Shown: positions 1 to 9,879 of the stretch, piece by piece
Position numbering within the stretch: the stretch's first letter is position 1
Layout: every line of letters begins with the position of its first letter
NCBI GenBank assembly: GCA_050633105.1
Contig: JBOEFW010000001.1
Span: forward strand, 1 to 64,000
Reading direction: 5' to 3'
Origin: Aureispira sp050633105
GTDB taxonomy: Bacteria > Bacteroidota > Bacteroidia > Chitinophagales > Saprospiraceae
DNA: 64,000 bases
Translations under genes and position numbers: made by a program
The notes under the pieces: model-generated
Database searches by the model: none
Seen by the model: the letters and a program-made list of their open reading frames with translations, nothing else
Told to the model about the DNA's origin: nothing

Positions 1-72
1 AAATATCTACCAAAGTAGAAATACCATTTATGGATGGCATTCGCTACTAAGCTTGAGAGGCGTTTCTCTGTT
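1..72 (-). pseudogene. Decayed fragment of a paralog of the 805-aa coiled-coil gene
   Basis: Read on the minus strand, the first ~30 bases encode INGISTLVDI and the next ~35 encode RLSSLVANAI in another frame. The intact neighbouring gene encodes RLLSLVAKTIPVINVISTLVDI at 1611-1675. The two DNA stretches are nearly identical over the first 22 bases (1-22 versus 1611-1632). A small deletion breaks the frame and stop codons lie just upstream. This is therefore the edge of a second, degraded copy whose remainder would lie left of the window. The similarity is seen directly; that a whole paralog once existed is inference. Confidence 0.55.
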
Positions 73-172
73 CATTTCTAGGGGCAATGAAGGCTTTTGG
101 AGAGGTGGCAGGGGGGAGTTGAGTTTGGAAGAAGAAAAGAAGGCCAGACAATTTATATAGAGTAAGAATTGT

Positions 173-829
173 TTAAGCATCTCTATAAGTATTATTTTCT
201 AGGCTTTTGACACAGCGACAGGAGTAATAGTAATGTTGTCCTTGCACATTATAATAAATCCCTTGCTCATTATCTGCAATAATTCTATAATAGGAAAACA
301 TTTTAGCAGCTTCTCCTCCCATACGATGAGGTGTCGAAGTCCAAAAACCTGTCACTTTACCTAGATTATTAAATTTGCCATGCGCAAAGCTTCCAGCAGG
401 AAGGATATTCATTTTTAAAGAATCTGTACCTGGTGATGGCCAGTATTTTTTAGATTTTAAAATTTTAACATTTTGACCTCTATATTGTTTTATTTTTATT
501 CTATCATCAGAATTATAAACTATTTTTCGTTCTAGAGAAATCCAATCTAAATCTCTACTCAATCGCCATCCTTCAGGACAAGCTTTCATAGCTTGTTCCC
601 AATTGTATAATCGACCATAAGTAGGACTAGGATTATCAGGATTAAGTTTAGACCCTTCTACGTTATAGCGGATGTTTGATGTCATCCAGTAACGGTTTTC
701 AATTTCTACATATTGGTAGCTCTCTCCATCTCTTGGGTCTATGAAGGTTTTTATTTTTTTACCTATCTTCAGAGATGAATTACAAGCAATAATAGTGACT
801 GTTATGAAAATCAATACTACTAATTTCAT
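173..829 (-). CDS. FISUMP-domain lipoprotein
   Basis: This is a 218-residue exported protein. Residues 1-16 form a lipoprotein signal ending in a lipobox-like IIAC, so Cys16 is the probable lipidation site. The rest matches the FISUMP pattern (Fibrobacter succinogenes major paralogous domain), with a DPRDGESYQYVEI start, WMTSNIRYN, YGRLYNWEQAMKACPEGWRLS in the middle, and a closing YYYSCRCVKS. These domains are C-type-lectin-like surface modules common in Bacteroidota, and no enzymatic role is known for them. The ATG lies 4 bp after the stop of the 805-aa gene, so the two are almost certainly co-transcribed. The function of the pair is unknown. Confidence 0.85.
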   Translation of the reverse strand: MKLVVLIFITVTIIACNSSLKIGKKIKTFIDPRDGESYQYVEIENRYWMTSNIRYNVEGSKLNPDNPSPTYGRLYNWEQAMKACPEGWRLSRDLDWISLERKIVYNSDDRIKIKQYRGQNVKILKSKKYWPSPGTDSLKMNILPAGSFAHGKFNNLGKVTGFWTSTPHRMGGEAAKMFSYYRIIADNEQGIYYNVQGQHYYYSCRCVKSLENNTYRDA

Positions 830-833
830 TGTT

Positions 834-3251
834 TTATTTTAAAGGCTTAATAGTAATCTGTTCTGATTTTTTGTGATAAACAAATTTAGAAGTTTTACTC
901 AATGTATAAGTTCTTGTCGTTACAATAGTTTTAACATTTTCTTTCCTATAAAATTTTATTTCTAAAGAGTAATGTTCTATTGGCTGTAATAACATTTCCT
1001 GATCTCCTATATCTTGTACAACTTCTAATTTTAAAAGTTCTTCATCATAAAAACTTATTTGTTTTTTCTGTCCATCAGGGCTGGTGTCTATCCCAGAAGC
1101 ATCTACTAACACAAAACCACCAACTGTTGTAGCGTCTCCTTCCATCACTACATAGTTAAGTCTGTGAAAGAAGGTAGAAGCCTTTCCATTAGGCCCAAGA
1201 TCATTTATTGGAGGAATAGTTTTAGCTTCTACAGATTCTATTGCTTTTGGATTAGTTGCTTTATATAATTTAATAGCATCAATCAATTCTCTAGTATCTT
1301 CCATCCTTTTCCCTACCACCTCATAATGATCGCCATAAGCCATACAAAAACGCACATACTCCACCGACTTCATTCCTTCAGAAAGCTCTTTCTCCAAAAA
1401 GGCAGTCAATTCCTCAGCCTCTTCCGGCGTTAACTCCAACAATTTCCCCCCAGCGCCAATTGCATAAAAGAAATCCGTCAACATAGGGGAGAGCGTAGTG
1501 ACATCAATAGCGGCATTTTCTATTTGTTCCAGTTGCTCATCATGAGGGAGTTCGAGGTCTTTTTGTTGATAGAGTTGTCTCATTTCATTTAGAAAAACAA
1601 CGGCATCATAAATATCTACCAAAGTAGAAATGACATTTATTACAGGGATAGTTTTAGCGACTAGACTCAAGAGCCTTCTGGTGCTTTGCCTTTTGGCGGC
1701 TTTGAGGAGGAGTTGTTGTGTTTTATCCTCTATTTTTTGAGTAACCTTTTCTAAGTGTAGTTGGTTTTTTTGTAGGGCTTTTTTTAGACTGTTGGACTGT
1801 TCCTGAATGGATTTGTCCAAATCTTCTAAACTAATGGCTTGGTGCTCTTGCAGTCTTTGGGTAATGCGTTGTCGTTCTTTTTGTAGGTGGACGGCCTTAT
1901 CAAACGCCTTTTTTTGGAGTGCTTTTTTCTTTTTGGGGTCAACTTCAACCGTAGCCTGTTTTAAGAGTTGTTGGCGCTCTTGGTAGAGTTTTTGGCTGTG
2001 GGCGGTTTGCTCTGCTAGCTCTAGATAAGCTTCTTGTTGTTTCAGCAATTGGAGTTGCTTCTTAGTGACCAACTGTTCCTTTTTGTCTAAGGCATCTATC
2101 GCTTCCTGCATCAGCTTGTCCTTATCCATGGAGAGAAGATCCACGCCCAGTTCTGTAGCAATAGAGAACTCGACTTTTAATTTTAGATCGAGGAGTTGCT
2201 CCCAAAAAGGATGATCGGTTACCAATGCTTTTAAGGCTTTTAGGTCTAGTGCCAATTGTCCAACAATCTCTATAGGTGTAATGCTGCTTTCCCATTTTAT
2301 GCCCTCTTCCCCCTTGCTCAAGGCACTCACAACATCCGCTATTTTTACGCCTACTTCTATGGTAATTCCTAAGGGTAAATTAAAGGTGAGTTTACCCTCT
2401 GTTAAAGCGACACTAGCATTGCCCATTTTATCTTTGATGGCTATTTCCAACTCTTGACAAAGGGCTTCCCCTGTTACGGTTAAAAAATCTCCTAAAAGGT
2501 TTTCCTTTGCTTCCAAGGTTTTTTCTTGAACCAATGAGCCCGTACCAGCTACTTCTACCGCAATAGTAGTGGTGTCTATATTGAAAGGACTTTTGGCAAA
2601 AGGCGGTTTTTTATTCAGCCAAGCTGTCATATCAGACCACTCTTCTTCTAGTTGATAAGTGGTAATGGTGAAGGTAGTTCCCTCAGGGGCAGCATGGTCT
2701 TGTAGGGTATACTGTACTTCTCCCTTTTTTAGAGCATTTTCTTTTAAAAATCCTTTGAGTAGAAGAACAAAGTGGGTAGAAAAGTCTACAGCAGTAGCTG
2801 CCTTTCCCTTCTTTTTGATGGTAAAAGTAATGGCTTGTTGTAAGTAATCTTGATACTGCTCTGGGGAGATATCGATCCCAAAATCCAGTTGTTTCGCATA
2901 TTTTTGCTGATTGCTGTAGTATTTTCTATAAAAATCAACCACCATTTCTATGTAGGCTCTAGCCTCCTCCTCCTTAGGATTAACAGCCAAGAGTTGCCCC
3001 AACTGCTCCTTGTTTTCTTTGGGCAAGTCCGCTTGATTCAACAACGTTACCCAATCCTCCTCTTGGGGAGCTTGGGCGAGCGTAGCCACTGCCAAGGTTT
3101 GGAGCACTTGCTGATAGAGCCTTTCTAGTTGAGTAATTTGCTGTTGTATAGGAGCTGAAGGTTGTTTTAACTCTTTAGATTTTGTTTGGTAAAGTACCAA
3201 AAGTTGTTGCAAGGTGTTTAGTCGTTCCAAGAGGTTGCTACTAGCGGGCAT
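834..3251 (-). CDS. Large coiled-coil protein of unknown function
   Basis: This is an 805-residue protein that I do not recognise as a named family. It has no signal peptide. Residues 1-60 are helical and Gln/Leu-rich. Residues ~200-370 are strand-rich, with LTFNLPLGITIEVGVKI in the middle. Residues ~370-520 are a long Lys/Gln/Glu-rich coiled coil. Residues ~527-565 form a hydrophobic helical segment (LLSLVAKTIPVINVISTLVD). The C-terminal ~240 residues are mixed alpha/beta. This order (coiled coil, then a buried hydrophobic segment, in a large non-exported protein) recalls cargo of contractile injection systems or polymorphic toxins, but no toxin motif is visible and no injection-system gene is in the window. 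The FISUMP lipoprotein follows 4 bp downstream. Confidence 0.8.
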   Translation of the reverse strand: MPASSNLLERLNTLQQLLVLYQTKSKELKQPSAPIQQQITQLERLYQQVLQTLAVATLAQAPQEEDWVTLLNQADLPKENKEQLGQLLAVNPKEEEARAYIEMVVDFYRKYYSNQQKYAKQLDFGIDISPEQYQDYLQQAITFTIKKKGKAATAVDFSTHFVLLLKGFLKENALKKGEVQYTLQDHAAPEGTTFTITTYQLEEEWSDMTAWLNKKPPFAKSPFNIDTTTIAVEVAGTGSLVQEKTLEAKENLLGDFLTVTGEALCQELEIAIKDKMGNASVALTEGKLTFNLPLGITIEVGVKIADVVSALSKGEEGIKWESSITPIEIVGQLALDLKALKALVTDHPFWEQLLDLKLKVEFSIATELGVDLLSMDKDKLMQEAIDALDKKEQLVTKKQLQLLKQQEAYLELAEQTAHSQKLYQERQQLLKQATVEVDPKKKKALQKKAFDKAVHLQKERQRITQRLQEHQAISLEDLDKSIQEQSNSLKKALQKNQLHLEKVTQKIEDKTQQLLLKAAKRQSTRRLLSLVAKTIPVINVISTLVDIYDAVVFLNEMRQLYQQKDLELPHDEQLEQIENAAIDVTTLSPMLTDFFYAIGAGGKLLELTPEEAEELTAFLEKELSEGMKSVEYVRFCMAYGDHYEVVGKRMEDTRELIDAIKLYKATNPKAIESVEAKTIPPINDLGPNGKASTFFHRLNYVVMEGDATTVGGFVLVDASGIDTSPDGQKKQISFYDEELLKLEVVQDIGDQEMLLQPIEHYSLEIKFYRKENVKTIVTTRTYTLSKTSKFVYHKKSEQITIKPLK

Positions 3252-3351
3252 AAGCAGTATTGTTAGTTATGTTATAGGAGTAAAGATAGAAAATAAAATT
3301 ATTAGCATTAAAAAGGCAAAAACAATTGCTAATCTATTCTCATAATGGTAT

Positions 3352-3390
3352 AAAAAACACCATCCACAAGAACAAGCTCATGAATGGTGT
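3352..3390 (-). terminator. Intrinsic terminator of the paaE-like gene
   Basis: On the minus strand, ACACCAT pairs with ATGGTGT. Inner pairs including G-U extend the stem to about 14 bp around a CTTGTT loop. A T6 run (the A's at 3352-3357) follows. It lies 38 bp past the reductase stop and separates that gene from the coiled-coil gene. Confidence 0.75.
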
Positions 3391-3428
3391 TATTATATTG
3401 GAAAAGCTAAGGAAAATGTATTAAAGTG

Positions 3429-4532
3429 CTACACATCAAAATTGACTTCTACTTCATCCGTAGTAGGAACAGCAGAACAACTTAAGATATAGCCGTTCTT
3501 AACCTCCTCATCACTCAAGGCCAAACAACGCTCCATTTCTACCGCACCACTAACTACTTTACAAGTACAAGTAGAACACGCCCCACTCATACAAGAGTAA
3601 GGAGGATCTTCATCGATGCGCAACAAACCATCTAAGATGGTTTCATTGGGTTCAAGCATCAATTCTATTTTTTTGCCATTCATATTAACAATGGCCTTTG
3701 CACCATTGCCATTGCCTTCGGCACTTGGTTTTTTATCTTCGACAACAAACCACTCAATATGGATGTTTTTTTCGTCCACATCCAATGCTTTTAGAGTAGC
3801 TTCTGCAGTACGCATCATTCCTTCAGGGCCACACATGAAGGCTTCTACAGGTGTATTGCCACGGCGATTGTTGGTGAATATATCCTTAACAAGAGTGGCA
3901 TCAATACGGCCTGTTCTGCCTTGCCAATCTGTTACCCGTTTGGCAAATAGTCCAAATACTCCCCCTTCTTTGCGCTCTTTAGGCTTAGAAAGGGTATGGA
4001 AAACTTTCAATTGCCCTGCAAAACGTTGTTGCAATTGATCCAATTCTTCCTTAAACATCATACTGTCCTCCTGCCTATTCCCATACACCAAGCAAACTTG
4101 ACTTTTAGGCTCTTCTTCTAGCACTGATTTGAGAATGGATAACATAGGGGTAATACCCGATCCAGAGCAAAATAAGAAATAATCTTTAGATTGATTGGGG
4201 TCTAAAGCAGTGGTGAAATGCCCTTGTGGAGGCATCACTTCAATTTCTGTTCCTAGCTTTACTTGATCATTGATGTGGTTAGAAACCAATCCTTTGTAAA
4301 CACGTTTGACCGCAATTTTTAAATCCTTGTCCATGCTAGGACTAGAGCAAATAGAATAAGCGCGGCGTTGTTGTTCCCCACGAAACATGAATTTTAATGT
4401 CAAATATTGACCGTGTTGGTAAGCAAAAGTCTCTTTAAGGTCTTGGGGGATGTCAAAACTTAAAACAACGGCATTTTCAGTTGCTGCTTTAACATCTTTT
4501 ACTTTCAACGGATAAAAATTAGTATCGGCCAT
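3429..4532 (-). CDS. paaE: PaaE-like ferredoxin-NAD(P)H reductase with C-terminal 2Fe-2S domain
   Basis: A 367-residue electron-transfer protein with three modules. The FAD domain (residues ~1-110) has the flavin motif RAYSICSSP. The NAD(P) domain (~115-260) has LFCSGSGITPMLSIL. The C-terminal plant-type [2Fe-2S] ferredoxin domain (~285-367) has C-x4-C-x2-C (CMSGACSTC) and a distal Cys in LSCSA. In PaaE this chain passes electrons from NADPH to the PaaABC phenylacetyl-CoA epoxidase, and length and domain order fit. No paaABC genes are in the window, so it may instead serve another oxygenase. The family is secure and the exact partner is not. The gene is monocistronic with its own terminator. 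Confidence 0.85.
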   Translation of the reverse strand: MADTNFYPLKVKDVKAATENAVVLSFDIPQDLKETFAYQHGQYLTLKFMFRGEQQRRAYSICSSPSMDKDLKIAVKRVYKGLVSNHINDQVKLGTEIEVMPPQGHFTTALDPNQSKDYFLFCSGSGITPMLSILKSVLEEEPKSQVCLVYGNRQEDSMMFKEELDQLQQRFAGQLKVFHTLSKPKERKEGGVFGLFAKRVTDWQGRTGRIDATLVKDIFTNNRRGNTPVEAFMCGPEGMMRTAEATLKALDVDEKNIHIEWFVVEDKKPSAEGNGNGAKAIVNMNGKKIELMLEPNETILDGLLRIDEDPPYSCMSGACSTCTCKVVSGAVEMERCLALSDEEVKNGYILSCSAVPTTDEVEVNFDV

Positions 4533-4706
4533 TAGTAGTATATAAAAGTTAAAAAGTGTTCAATAAAATAACGTCAACGTCTTATTAGACTATATGAGAA
4601 CAATAATCTGGCGTCAAGGTTGGGTTTAGTGCTGCAAAATAACGGAAAATCTACTGAATTTTTGTAGAAATATTGTCCTTTTGTCGAATTGACGCTGCTC
4701 TAAGGA

Positions 4707-6140
4707 TTAATTCTCTTGCAAGAGCTTTAACAAAGCGAGTTCCAATTCATTGGAATCATAAGAGCTAGGGGTATAAGCAAAATTGCCCTCTTTTGTGATG
4801 AGAAAGAACTTGGGGACGGATACAATGTCATAATCTTTGGTAATTGTAGACTGCCTAGGATCAAAAAATAAATGTCGGCCTTGTAACTGTTTTTCTTGGA
4901 TCGTTGCCCGCCATTGAGCAGTAGTACGGTCCAAGGAGACATGCATAAAGACAACGTCTTTATTCTTGAATTTAGGCTCAAAATGCTGCAAACGTTCGAT
5001 TTTTTCAATACAAGGACGACACCAAGTTGCCCAAAAATCTAAGTAAATGACTTTTCCTTTGAATTGGGATAGGCTAACTGGAGTACCCTCTAAATCGAAC
5101 AAGGTAAAGTTAGGCGCAGGCATTCCAGCGGTCATTTTACTGGCTTTCTGAAAGGGATCTAAAACCAAACGATCCAATTCGTAATAAGGGTTTTCTTCAA
5201 TGAAGTCTTCGTATAATGGAAGGATGAATTTAGGATCTTCTTTACGCAATGCTGTGGCAATAAAGTGGGCCATCATAAAATATTTGGTACGTCCACTCAG
5301 GTAAATTTTGCTGTAATGATAGAGTTGCTCATACACACTCTGGTTCTCAGCAGGCAATTGGCGGCAGCGATAATGCAACACCGCTTGTACAAACGCACGA
5401 TAGTGGCTGTTGCCTAACGCTCCATCGTCTAAAACCAAAACACTGTCAGTAAAGTCTAAGAAACTAGGTTCTAAACGATGTCTAGGACCATAGACATCTC
5501 CATAGGTCAATTGTAGTCGCCATTTTTGATAATCAAATTCTGTTTGAATAAAGGTTTGAAAAGCAGAACTTAAGGGTTGAGTAGGATCTGCTGTAAACAA
5601 TTGAAGGAGCGCTTTTTTTTGCCGCCATTGTTCTTCCGTCCAATCTATAAATTCAATAGGGCTACTGGCTTGCATTTGTTTATCCAAGTCATTGTGTATG
5701 CTATAATAATAAACCCCTTTTCGGTATTGGCGATAGTTAAAAATATTAGGGTCCGCAGGGAATTTTTGACGATAGCGCTGCCAGAAGTAGTTATTGTGCT
5801 GGCCATGCTGTCCAAATCGTACTTGCTCAGGAAAGAGTTGCCCATCTAGGGCAATGTGTAAGGTGTCATTGGGTTCCAGGAATAACTCACAGCTTTTTTT
5901 GCCATAACGCAAGGTCACAAGTTGAGGAACCTCTATACGACAAGTCAATCCAAAATGCTCTTGTGGATTGACTTGGGCACTAATTTCCTCTACCGTATTA
6001 TTAATGTAGCGTTTATTGATTTCTAGAACAATAATTCCTGTGCTATCATTGCGTACTGCGCCTGTTATCAGTACATTGTGTGGTTGCGCCCAGAGCCAAG
6101 ACACACTTAATAAAAGTAACCCTAAAAAAAGTCCCCGCAT
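4707..6140 (-). CDS. TlpA-family thioredoxin-like protein, exported
   Basis: An open frame runs from 6296, but the likely start is the ATG at 6138-6140. It is preceded by a purine-rich AAGGAAAAAAGAAG stretch and opens a signal peptide (MRGLFLGLLLLSVSWLWAQ), giving a 477-residue protein. Residues ~22-110 form a beta-rich N-terminal domain of the DUF4369 sort. A helical middle follows, then a TlpA/AhpC-TSA thioredoxin fold (~345-477) with the redox motif WATWCRPC. Such proteins act outside the inner membrane as disulfide reductases that maintain thiols, for example in cytochrome c maturation. The substrate is unknown. The gene stands alone. Confidence 0.85.
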   Translation of the reverse strand: MRGLFLGLLLLSVSWLWAQPHNVLITGAVRNDSTGIIVLEINKRYINNTVEEISAQVNPQEHFGLTCRIEVPQLVTLRYGKKSCELFLEPNDTLHIALDGQLFPEQVRFGQHGQHNNYFWQRYRQKFPADPNIFNYRQYRKGVYYYSIHNDLDKQMQASSPIEFIDWTEEQWRQKKALLQLFTADPTQPLSSAFQTFIQTEFDYQKWRLQLTYGDVYGPRHRLEPSFLDFTDSVLVLDDGALGNSHYRAFVQAVLHYRCRQLPAENQSVYEQLYHYSKIYLSGRTKYFMMAHFIATALRKEDPKFILPLYEDFIEENPYYELDRLVLDPFQKASKMTAGMPAPNFTLFDLEGTPVSLSQFKGKVIYLDFWATWCRPCIEKIERLQHFEPKFKNKDVVFMHVSLDRTTAQWRATIQEKQLQGRHLFFDPRQSTITKDYDIVSVPKFFLITKEGNFAYTPSSYDSNELELALLKLLQEN

Positions 6141-6570
6141 TGTTTTCTTCTTTTTTCCTTCAAGATAAAGAAGATAATAACACATCTCACAGATACTATA
6201 AAAAAACTTTATAATCAATAAGTTAAGCTTTGTTATAAAATTCCTAAAATAAAACAGACTACTTATGTTCAGGTATACCCCATTGGGGACATCCAATATA
6301 TCGTCATTTTTCTATACTTGAAGCTTATTTTTGGCGTATAAATAAAGGAGAGAGCCTATAGATAAGAAGACTAAAAAAAGGAAATAGTACATTTTTGTAG
6401 AACCAATACTTGAACTTAATTTTCCTTGTTGTACTGTTAGGAGCAGAGGAAAGAGCGATAAGGCAATAATGCTTATTTTTTAATTGAGGAATGGTTAGGT
6501 ATAAAACTGAGCTACAGGGATAGCCTTAAGAGTTAAAAATCAACATTGCATAAACAATATAAGAGTGGCT
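6141..6570. other. Intergenic region, AT-rich
   Basis: 430 bases between the TlpA-like gene and the small membrane-protein gene. The 5' leader of the TlpA-like gene lies here. I see no RNA gene, no convincing small ORF and no clear TAnnTTTG promoter element. An in-frame upstream extension of the TlpA gene (6141-6296) is open but has no coding character. Confidence 0.5.
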
Positions 6571-6999
6571 TTAAAGAGTCAAATTATCATCTAGAAGTTC
6601 CTCACTTGTATTTTTAAGAACAGGAGCTAATTGACGATTAGACTTTCTCAAATGTAGTATGGAGAGTATCAATACAAAGGATGACAGGCAACAAAAGAGA
6701 AAAAGGTCTATCTCCCCTGAAGTAATGGCTGTAAAGACAACAAAAAGGGCAACTAACAGCAGAACCGTAGAGAGTCCTATCCCAATTGTATTTAAGAGCT
6801 TCTTTGGTTTGAAGAAGGCTATAATATTAATAAGAACAATTAATAAACTGGCGATACCTCCTATAGCAAAAACAGTGATAGCTAGAGCGATGCCAGCCCC
6901 CATACCTGCTCCTCCTGATCCATGTTGTGCTACCAATGTTATTGGTAGACACAACAAGAATAAGAATGGTATTCCCTTTGAAAAGGATGTATATTTCAT
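6571..6999 (-). CDS. Small membrane protein, unknown function
   Basis: A 142-residue protein with a signal-peptide-like start (residues 1-24, ending TLVAQ), a Gly-rich linker (HGSGGAGMGAG), and three hydrophobic helices at about 32-60, 70-92 and 98-116. It ends in an acidic tail. I do not recognise the family. Its ATG lies 5 bp after the stop of the DUF5686 gene, so the two form an operon and it probably works in the envelope with that protein. Confidence 0.75.
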   Translation of the reverse strand: MKYTSFSKGIPFLFLLCLPITLVAQHGSGGAGMGAGIALAITVFAIGGIASLLIVLINIIAFFKPKKLLNTIGIGLSTVLLLVALFVVFTAITSGEIDLFLFCCLSSFVLILSILHLRKSNRQLAPVLKNTSEELLDDNLTL

Positions 7000-7004
7000 T
7001 TTCT

Positions 7005-9569
7005 TTAAAATGTAAAATTCAAGGTCATACGAACAGAGAAGGGTTGTGCATCCCGATTATCCAAATAAGTTAAACGCCATAGGGCATCCACTCGAATGAA
7101 TTGGAAAATGTTCTCAATACCAACACTCGCTTCCGCATAAGGTCCTTTGTCAAAACTACCATAAAATGGTCCTTCTGTAAAGGGGGCAACTCGATCTTTG
7201 GAACGTTTGATGGAGCGATCGTATTCATTGAGACGATTGGCTTCTGCATGGCGCTTTTCTAGGGTACCCCAAGCTGCTCGTATGGCCGTAACCATTCGCC
7301 ATTTTAAGTGTTTTCGTACAAATGGAATGCGATCTAATAAGAATCCATCCCAGTGGTGTTCTAAGCGAGCATGCACAAATAAATCACTAACAAACTCTAG
7401 GTTGTTCATACTGTTGAACGAGGATTTATTATAAAAATAAGCCTCATTACCAGGATGGGTTTCTAAGAGTAAATAGGGGAGCGGTGTTTTACTAAATATT
7501 TTTCCACCTTCTACATCATATTCTAACCAACCAATAGGACTGATGAAAAACCAGTGCTTGATGCGCAAACGAACACGGTGATAGTTGTATTGAGAATTGA
7601 GAATACCTTTAACGCCCATTGTGTAAGCTAGGGTGACAATCGGAAAACGAGAACCTAAACTAGCATCTTTGAAAGGGCCTGATATCTTGCGTTCTTTGTA
7701 GGCAAAACGAGTGGTTAACATGGCTTCCGTGGTACGCACTTGACTCAACGTATCATAGCCATCAGGACCTGCTCCATTACGCTGCAAGAACTTAAAATTA
7801 AGTCCACCAAATCTAGTCGCTTCATGTCCGACAGGTTGCATGCGCTGGTGAAGAATGGCAATTCGATTGGAGAAACCTCGTTTCCAAGAGTGAAGAAACC
7901 AAACTTTGCCTTCTTGCACATACATCATTTTTTGAGGAATGGCTCGGCGTAACCATCCTGCAAATAGACTTTGGGTGCGGCGCTCTTCAGAGCTTCTATT
8001 CTCAAAGGTCGCATCATTAAAAAAGCTAACTCCAATGGCAGAACGGCGATAACGGTTAAAAACATACTGCATGTTGCCGCCATACTTCCAGCGCTTGTCT
8101 TTAAAACCATAACCTGCATAGCCATAGATTTGAAACTTCTTACTTAGGTTGTTGCTGGTTCCAATCCCCAAGCTCAATCTAAAGCCCTCTACATCATTCC
8201 ATGTAATGATTTTGGAGTAAGGGCCAATTTTAATAGGGCCAATATCCTTGTAACCGCTCACTACAATTTCGGCAATATCTGCTACTGTTTTAAAAACAGG
8301 GATATTTTGAACACTATCGACCATTTGGTAAATGCCTTCTTCATTTTTAGAGAGTTTTTCATGTCTTTGTTCTTGCCAAAAGGTATCGGCTTTTTCTAAC
8401 TCTTCATAACGAACATCTTCAGGATCTTTCTTGATATAGGTTTCCTTGATATCTGGTTGATCCAAGACAAAATCTTTATAAGAGGTGGTTTTCCGACCAA
8501 TAATCCCTAACCCGCGATCTTTTTTAGTAGTGGCAAAATCAATAACTGTTTTTTGTTTGCTAGGCAGCCAGTATTTCTCTTGATAAGAATCATATTCTTG
8601 AAAAATAATGATTCTATTCACTAAGTTGACATTGGCTTGTGGGTTCATACGCATATTGACCAATAACAAGGCATGTTCGTCCATTGCTACCCAGAAATCT
8701 CCATAAAAGGTATAACCTGCTTTTTCTTTGGGTTTGAATTTGAGTTTATAACTCCAACGGCCTTTGATTTGTGTGCTGTCCATGATATAATATTCATAGA
8801 AGGCTAGCCCTGCATCAGAGAAAGGACTGATAAACTCCTTGCCCAAGAGACGGATATTATTATCATAAATATTGTACTCCTCGTTCATGCTTCCAATAAA
8901 GTCTACCACGGTTTGGTTTTTTACACCAGACACCCGCTGTGCTTTCAGTATTTCCTTCTTTTCATTCCCTTTGACGTAATACACATCAAAAAAACGCTCA
9001 GCTACATAAGCAGGCAAGAAAGGCTTGACATCAGAAACGGTATCAATGTTGTCAAAGATGAATTGCAGTTTCTTGAAGATTTTCATATCCTTCATATCCT
9101 GCGTAATGTTGACCAAATCCAACTCCATTTTACTATAGAGTTCCGTTTGGTAGGACTCTGCAATCTGATCTAAGTTATTCTCTGATTTATGCTTAATAAT
9201 CTGACGAATGATCTCATTAGCAGGATTTTCACCAGCTTGTACCACCACACTAATACCTAAATCTAAGGTACTCGAACGCATTCTAAAATTGATGACTTGT
9301 TCTGTCTGGCTCTTATCAATAGCTTTGAGGACATTATCGTAGCCTAAAGAATTGGTGGCTAGGGTATCGCCTTGTTCTGGTTGAAGGGTAATGGTGTAGT
9401 TGCCATCAATATCTGTGGTAACACCATTGTTCGTACCTAATACATACACACTACAAAAAGGCATGGCCTCTTCAGTATCGTCATCAATGACGGCACCAGT
9501 AATGGTTATGGTTTGTGCATGGATGGTTAGGCTGATAAAAAAACAGACAGTTAGAAGTAAATAATTCAT
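7005..9569 (-). CDS. DUF5686 outer-membrane protein with carboxypeptidase-regulatory-like domain
   Basis: An 854-residue exported protein. A signal peptide (1-18, ending IHAQ) is followed by a CarboxypepD_reg-like beta-sandwich (~20-105; ITGAVIDDDTEEAMPFCSVYV and GVTTDIDGNYTI). The long DUF5686 region follows (LYSKMELDLVNITQDMKD at ~145-162), with strand-rich C-terminal two-thirds and a final aromatic-ended strand (RMTLNFTF) typical of an outer-membrane beta-barrel. Such proteins are widespread in Bacteroidota, and their transport or assembly role is not defined. The first gene of a two-gene operon. Confidence 0.88.
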   Translation of the reverse strand: MNYLLLTVCFFISLTIHAQTITITGAVIDDDTEEAMPFCSVYVLGTNNGVTTDIDGNYTITLQPEQGDTLATNSLGYDNVLKAIDKSQTEQVINFRMRSSTLDLGISVVVQAGENPANEIIRQIIKHKSENNLDQIAESYQTELYSKMELDLVNITQDMKDMKIFKKLQFIFDNIDTVSDVKPFLPAYVAERFFDVYYVKGNEKKEILKAQRVSGVKNQTVVDFIGSMNEEYNIYDNNIRLLGKEFISPFSDAGLAFYEYYIMDSTQIKGRWSYKLKFKPKEKAGYTFYGDFWVAMDEHALLLVNMRMNPQANVNLVNRIIIFQEYDSYQEKYWLPSKQKTVIDFATTKKDRGLGIIGRKTTSYKDFVLDQPDIKETYIKKDPEDVRYEELEKADTFWQEQRHEKLSKNEEGIYQMVDSVQNIPVFKTVADIAEIVVSGYKDIGPIKIGPYSKIITWNDVEGFRLSLGIGTSNNLSKKFQIYGYAGYGFKDKRWKYGGNMQYVFNRYRRSAIGVSFFNDATFENRSSEERRTQSLFAGWLRRAIPQKMMYVQEGKVWFLHSWKRGFSNRIAILHQRMQPVGHEATRFGGLNFKFLQRNGAGPDGYDTLSQVRTTEAMLTTRFAYKERKISGPFKDASLGSRFPIVTLAYTMGVKGILNSQYNYHRVRLRIKHWFFISPIGWLEYDVEGGKIFSKTPLPYLLLETHPGNEAYFYNKSSFNSMNNLEFVSDLFVHARLEHHWDGFLLDRIPFVRKHLKWRMVTAIRAAWGTLEKRHAEANRLNEYDRSIKRSKDRVAPFTEGPFYGSFDKGPYAEASVGIENIFQFIRVDALWRLTYLDNRDAQPFSVRMTLNFTF

Positions 9570-9879
9570 GTAAAAGATGAAATACGGTTGTGAAATGGAT
9601 GGAATAGGGGTTCAATAATATTGGAGCAGGCTCCTTAGTAAACATACAGAGAAATAGAAACAATTTGGACTAGATACTCTTTTATTCGTTGTTCAGACCT
9701 TTGATTCTTGTTTTTGCGCTATTTTTCTTAAAACAATGTTAACAAAAATAGCCCCAAAGTAGGTCACTGAATAAAAAAGGCAACAAAATTGTAATATCTC
9801 CGTTTAAAGGAATAAATTTATCATAATGTAAATATCCTATGACTAAACATTAATCCCTTAAAAAAGTATACATATTAGC
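9570..9879. other. Divergent intergenic promoter region
   Basis: 310 bases between divergent genes. On the minus strand, 9743-9750 reads TATTTTTG, matching the Bacteroidota -7 consensus TAnnTTTG, and could serve the DUF5686 operon. No matching -33 TTTG is found at the usual spacing. No promoter element is clear for the plus-strand TPR gene. No RNA gene seen. Confidence 0.35.

Noticed and set aside
3429..4532. A phenylacetate degradation operon
   Set aside because: Only a paaE-like reductase is present; no paaABCD or paaG/Z/J genes are near, so the pathway is not claimed.
6141..6296. Longer N-terminus for the TlpA-like protein
   Set aside because: The extension precedes a clear signal peptide and ribosome-binding-like purines at 6140; a signal peptide should be at the N-terminus.
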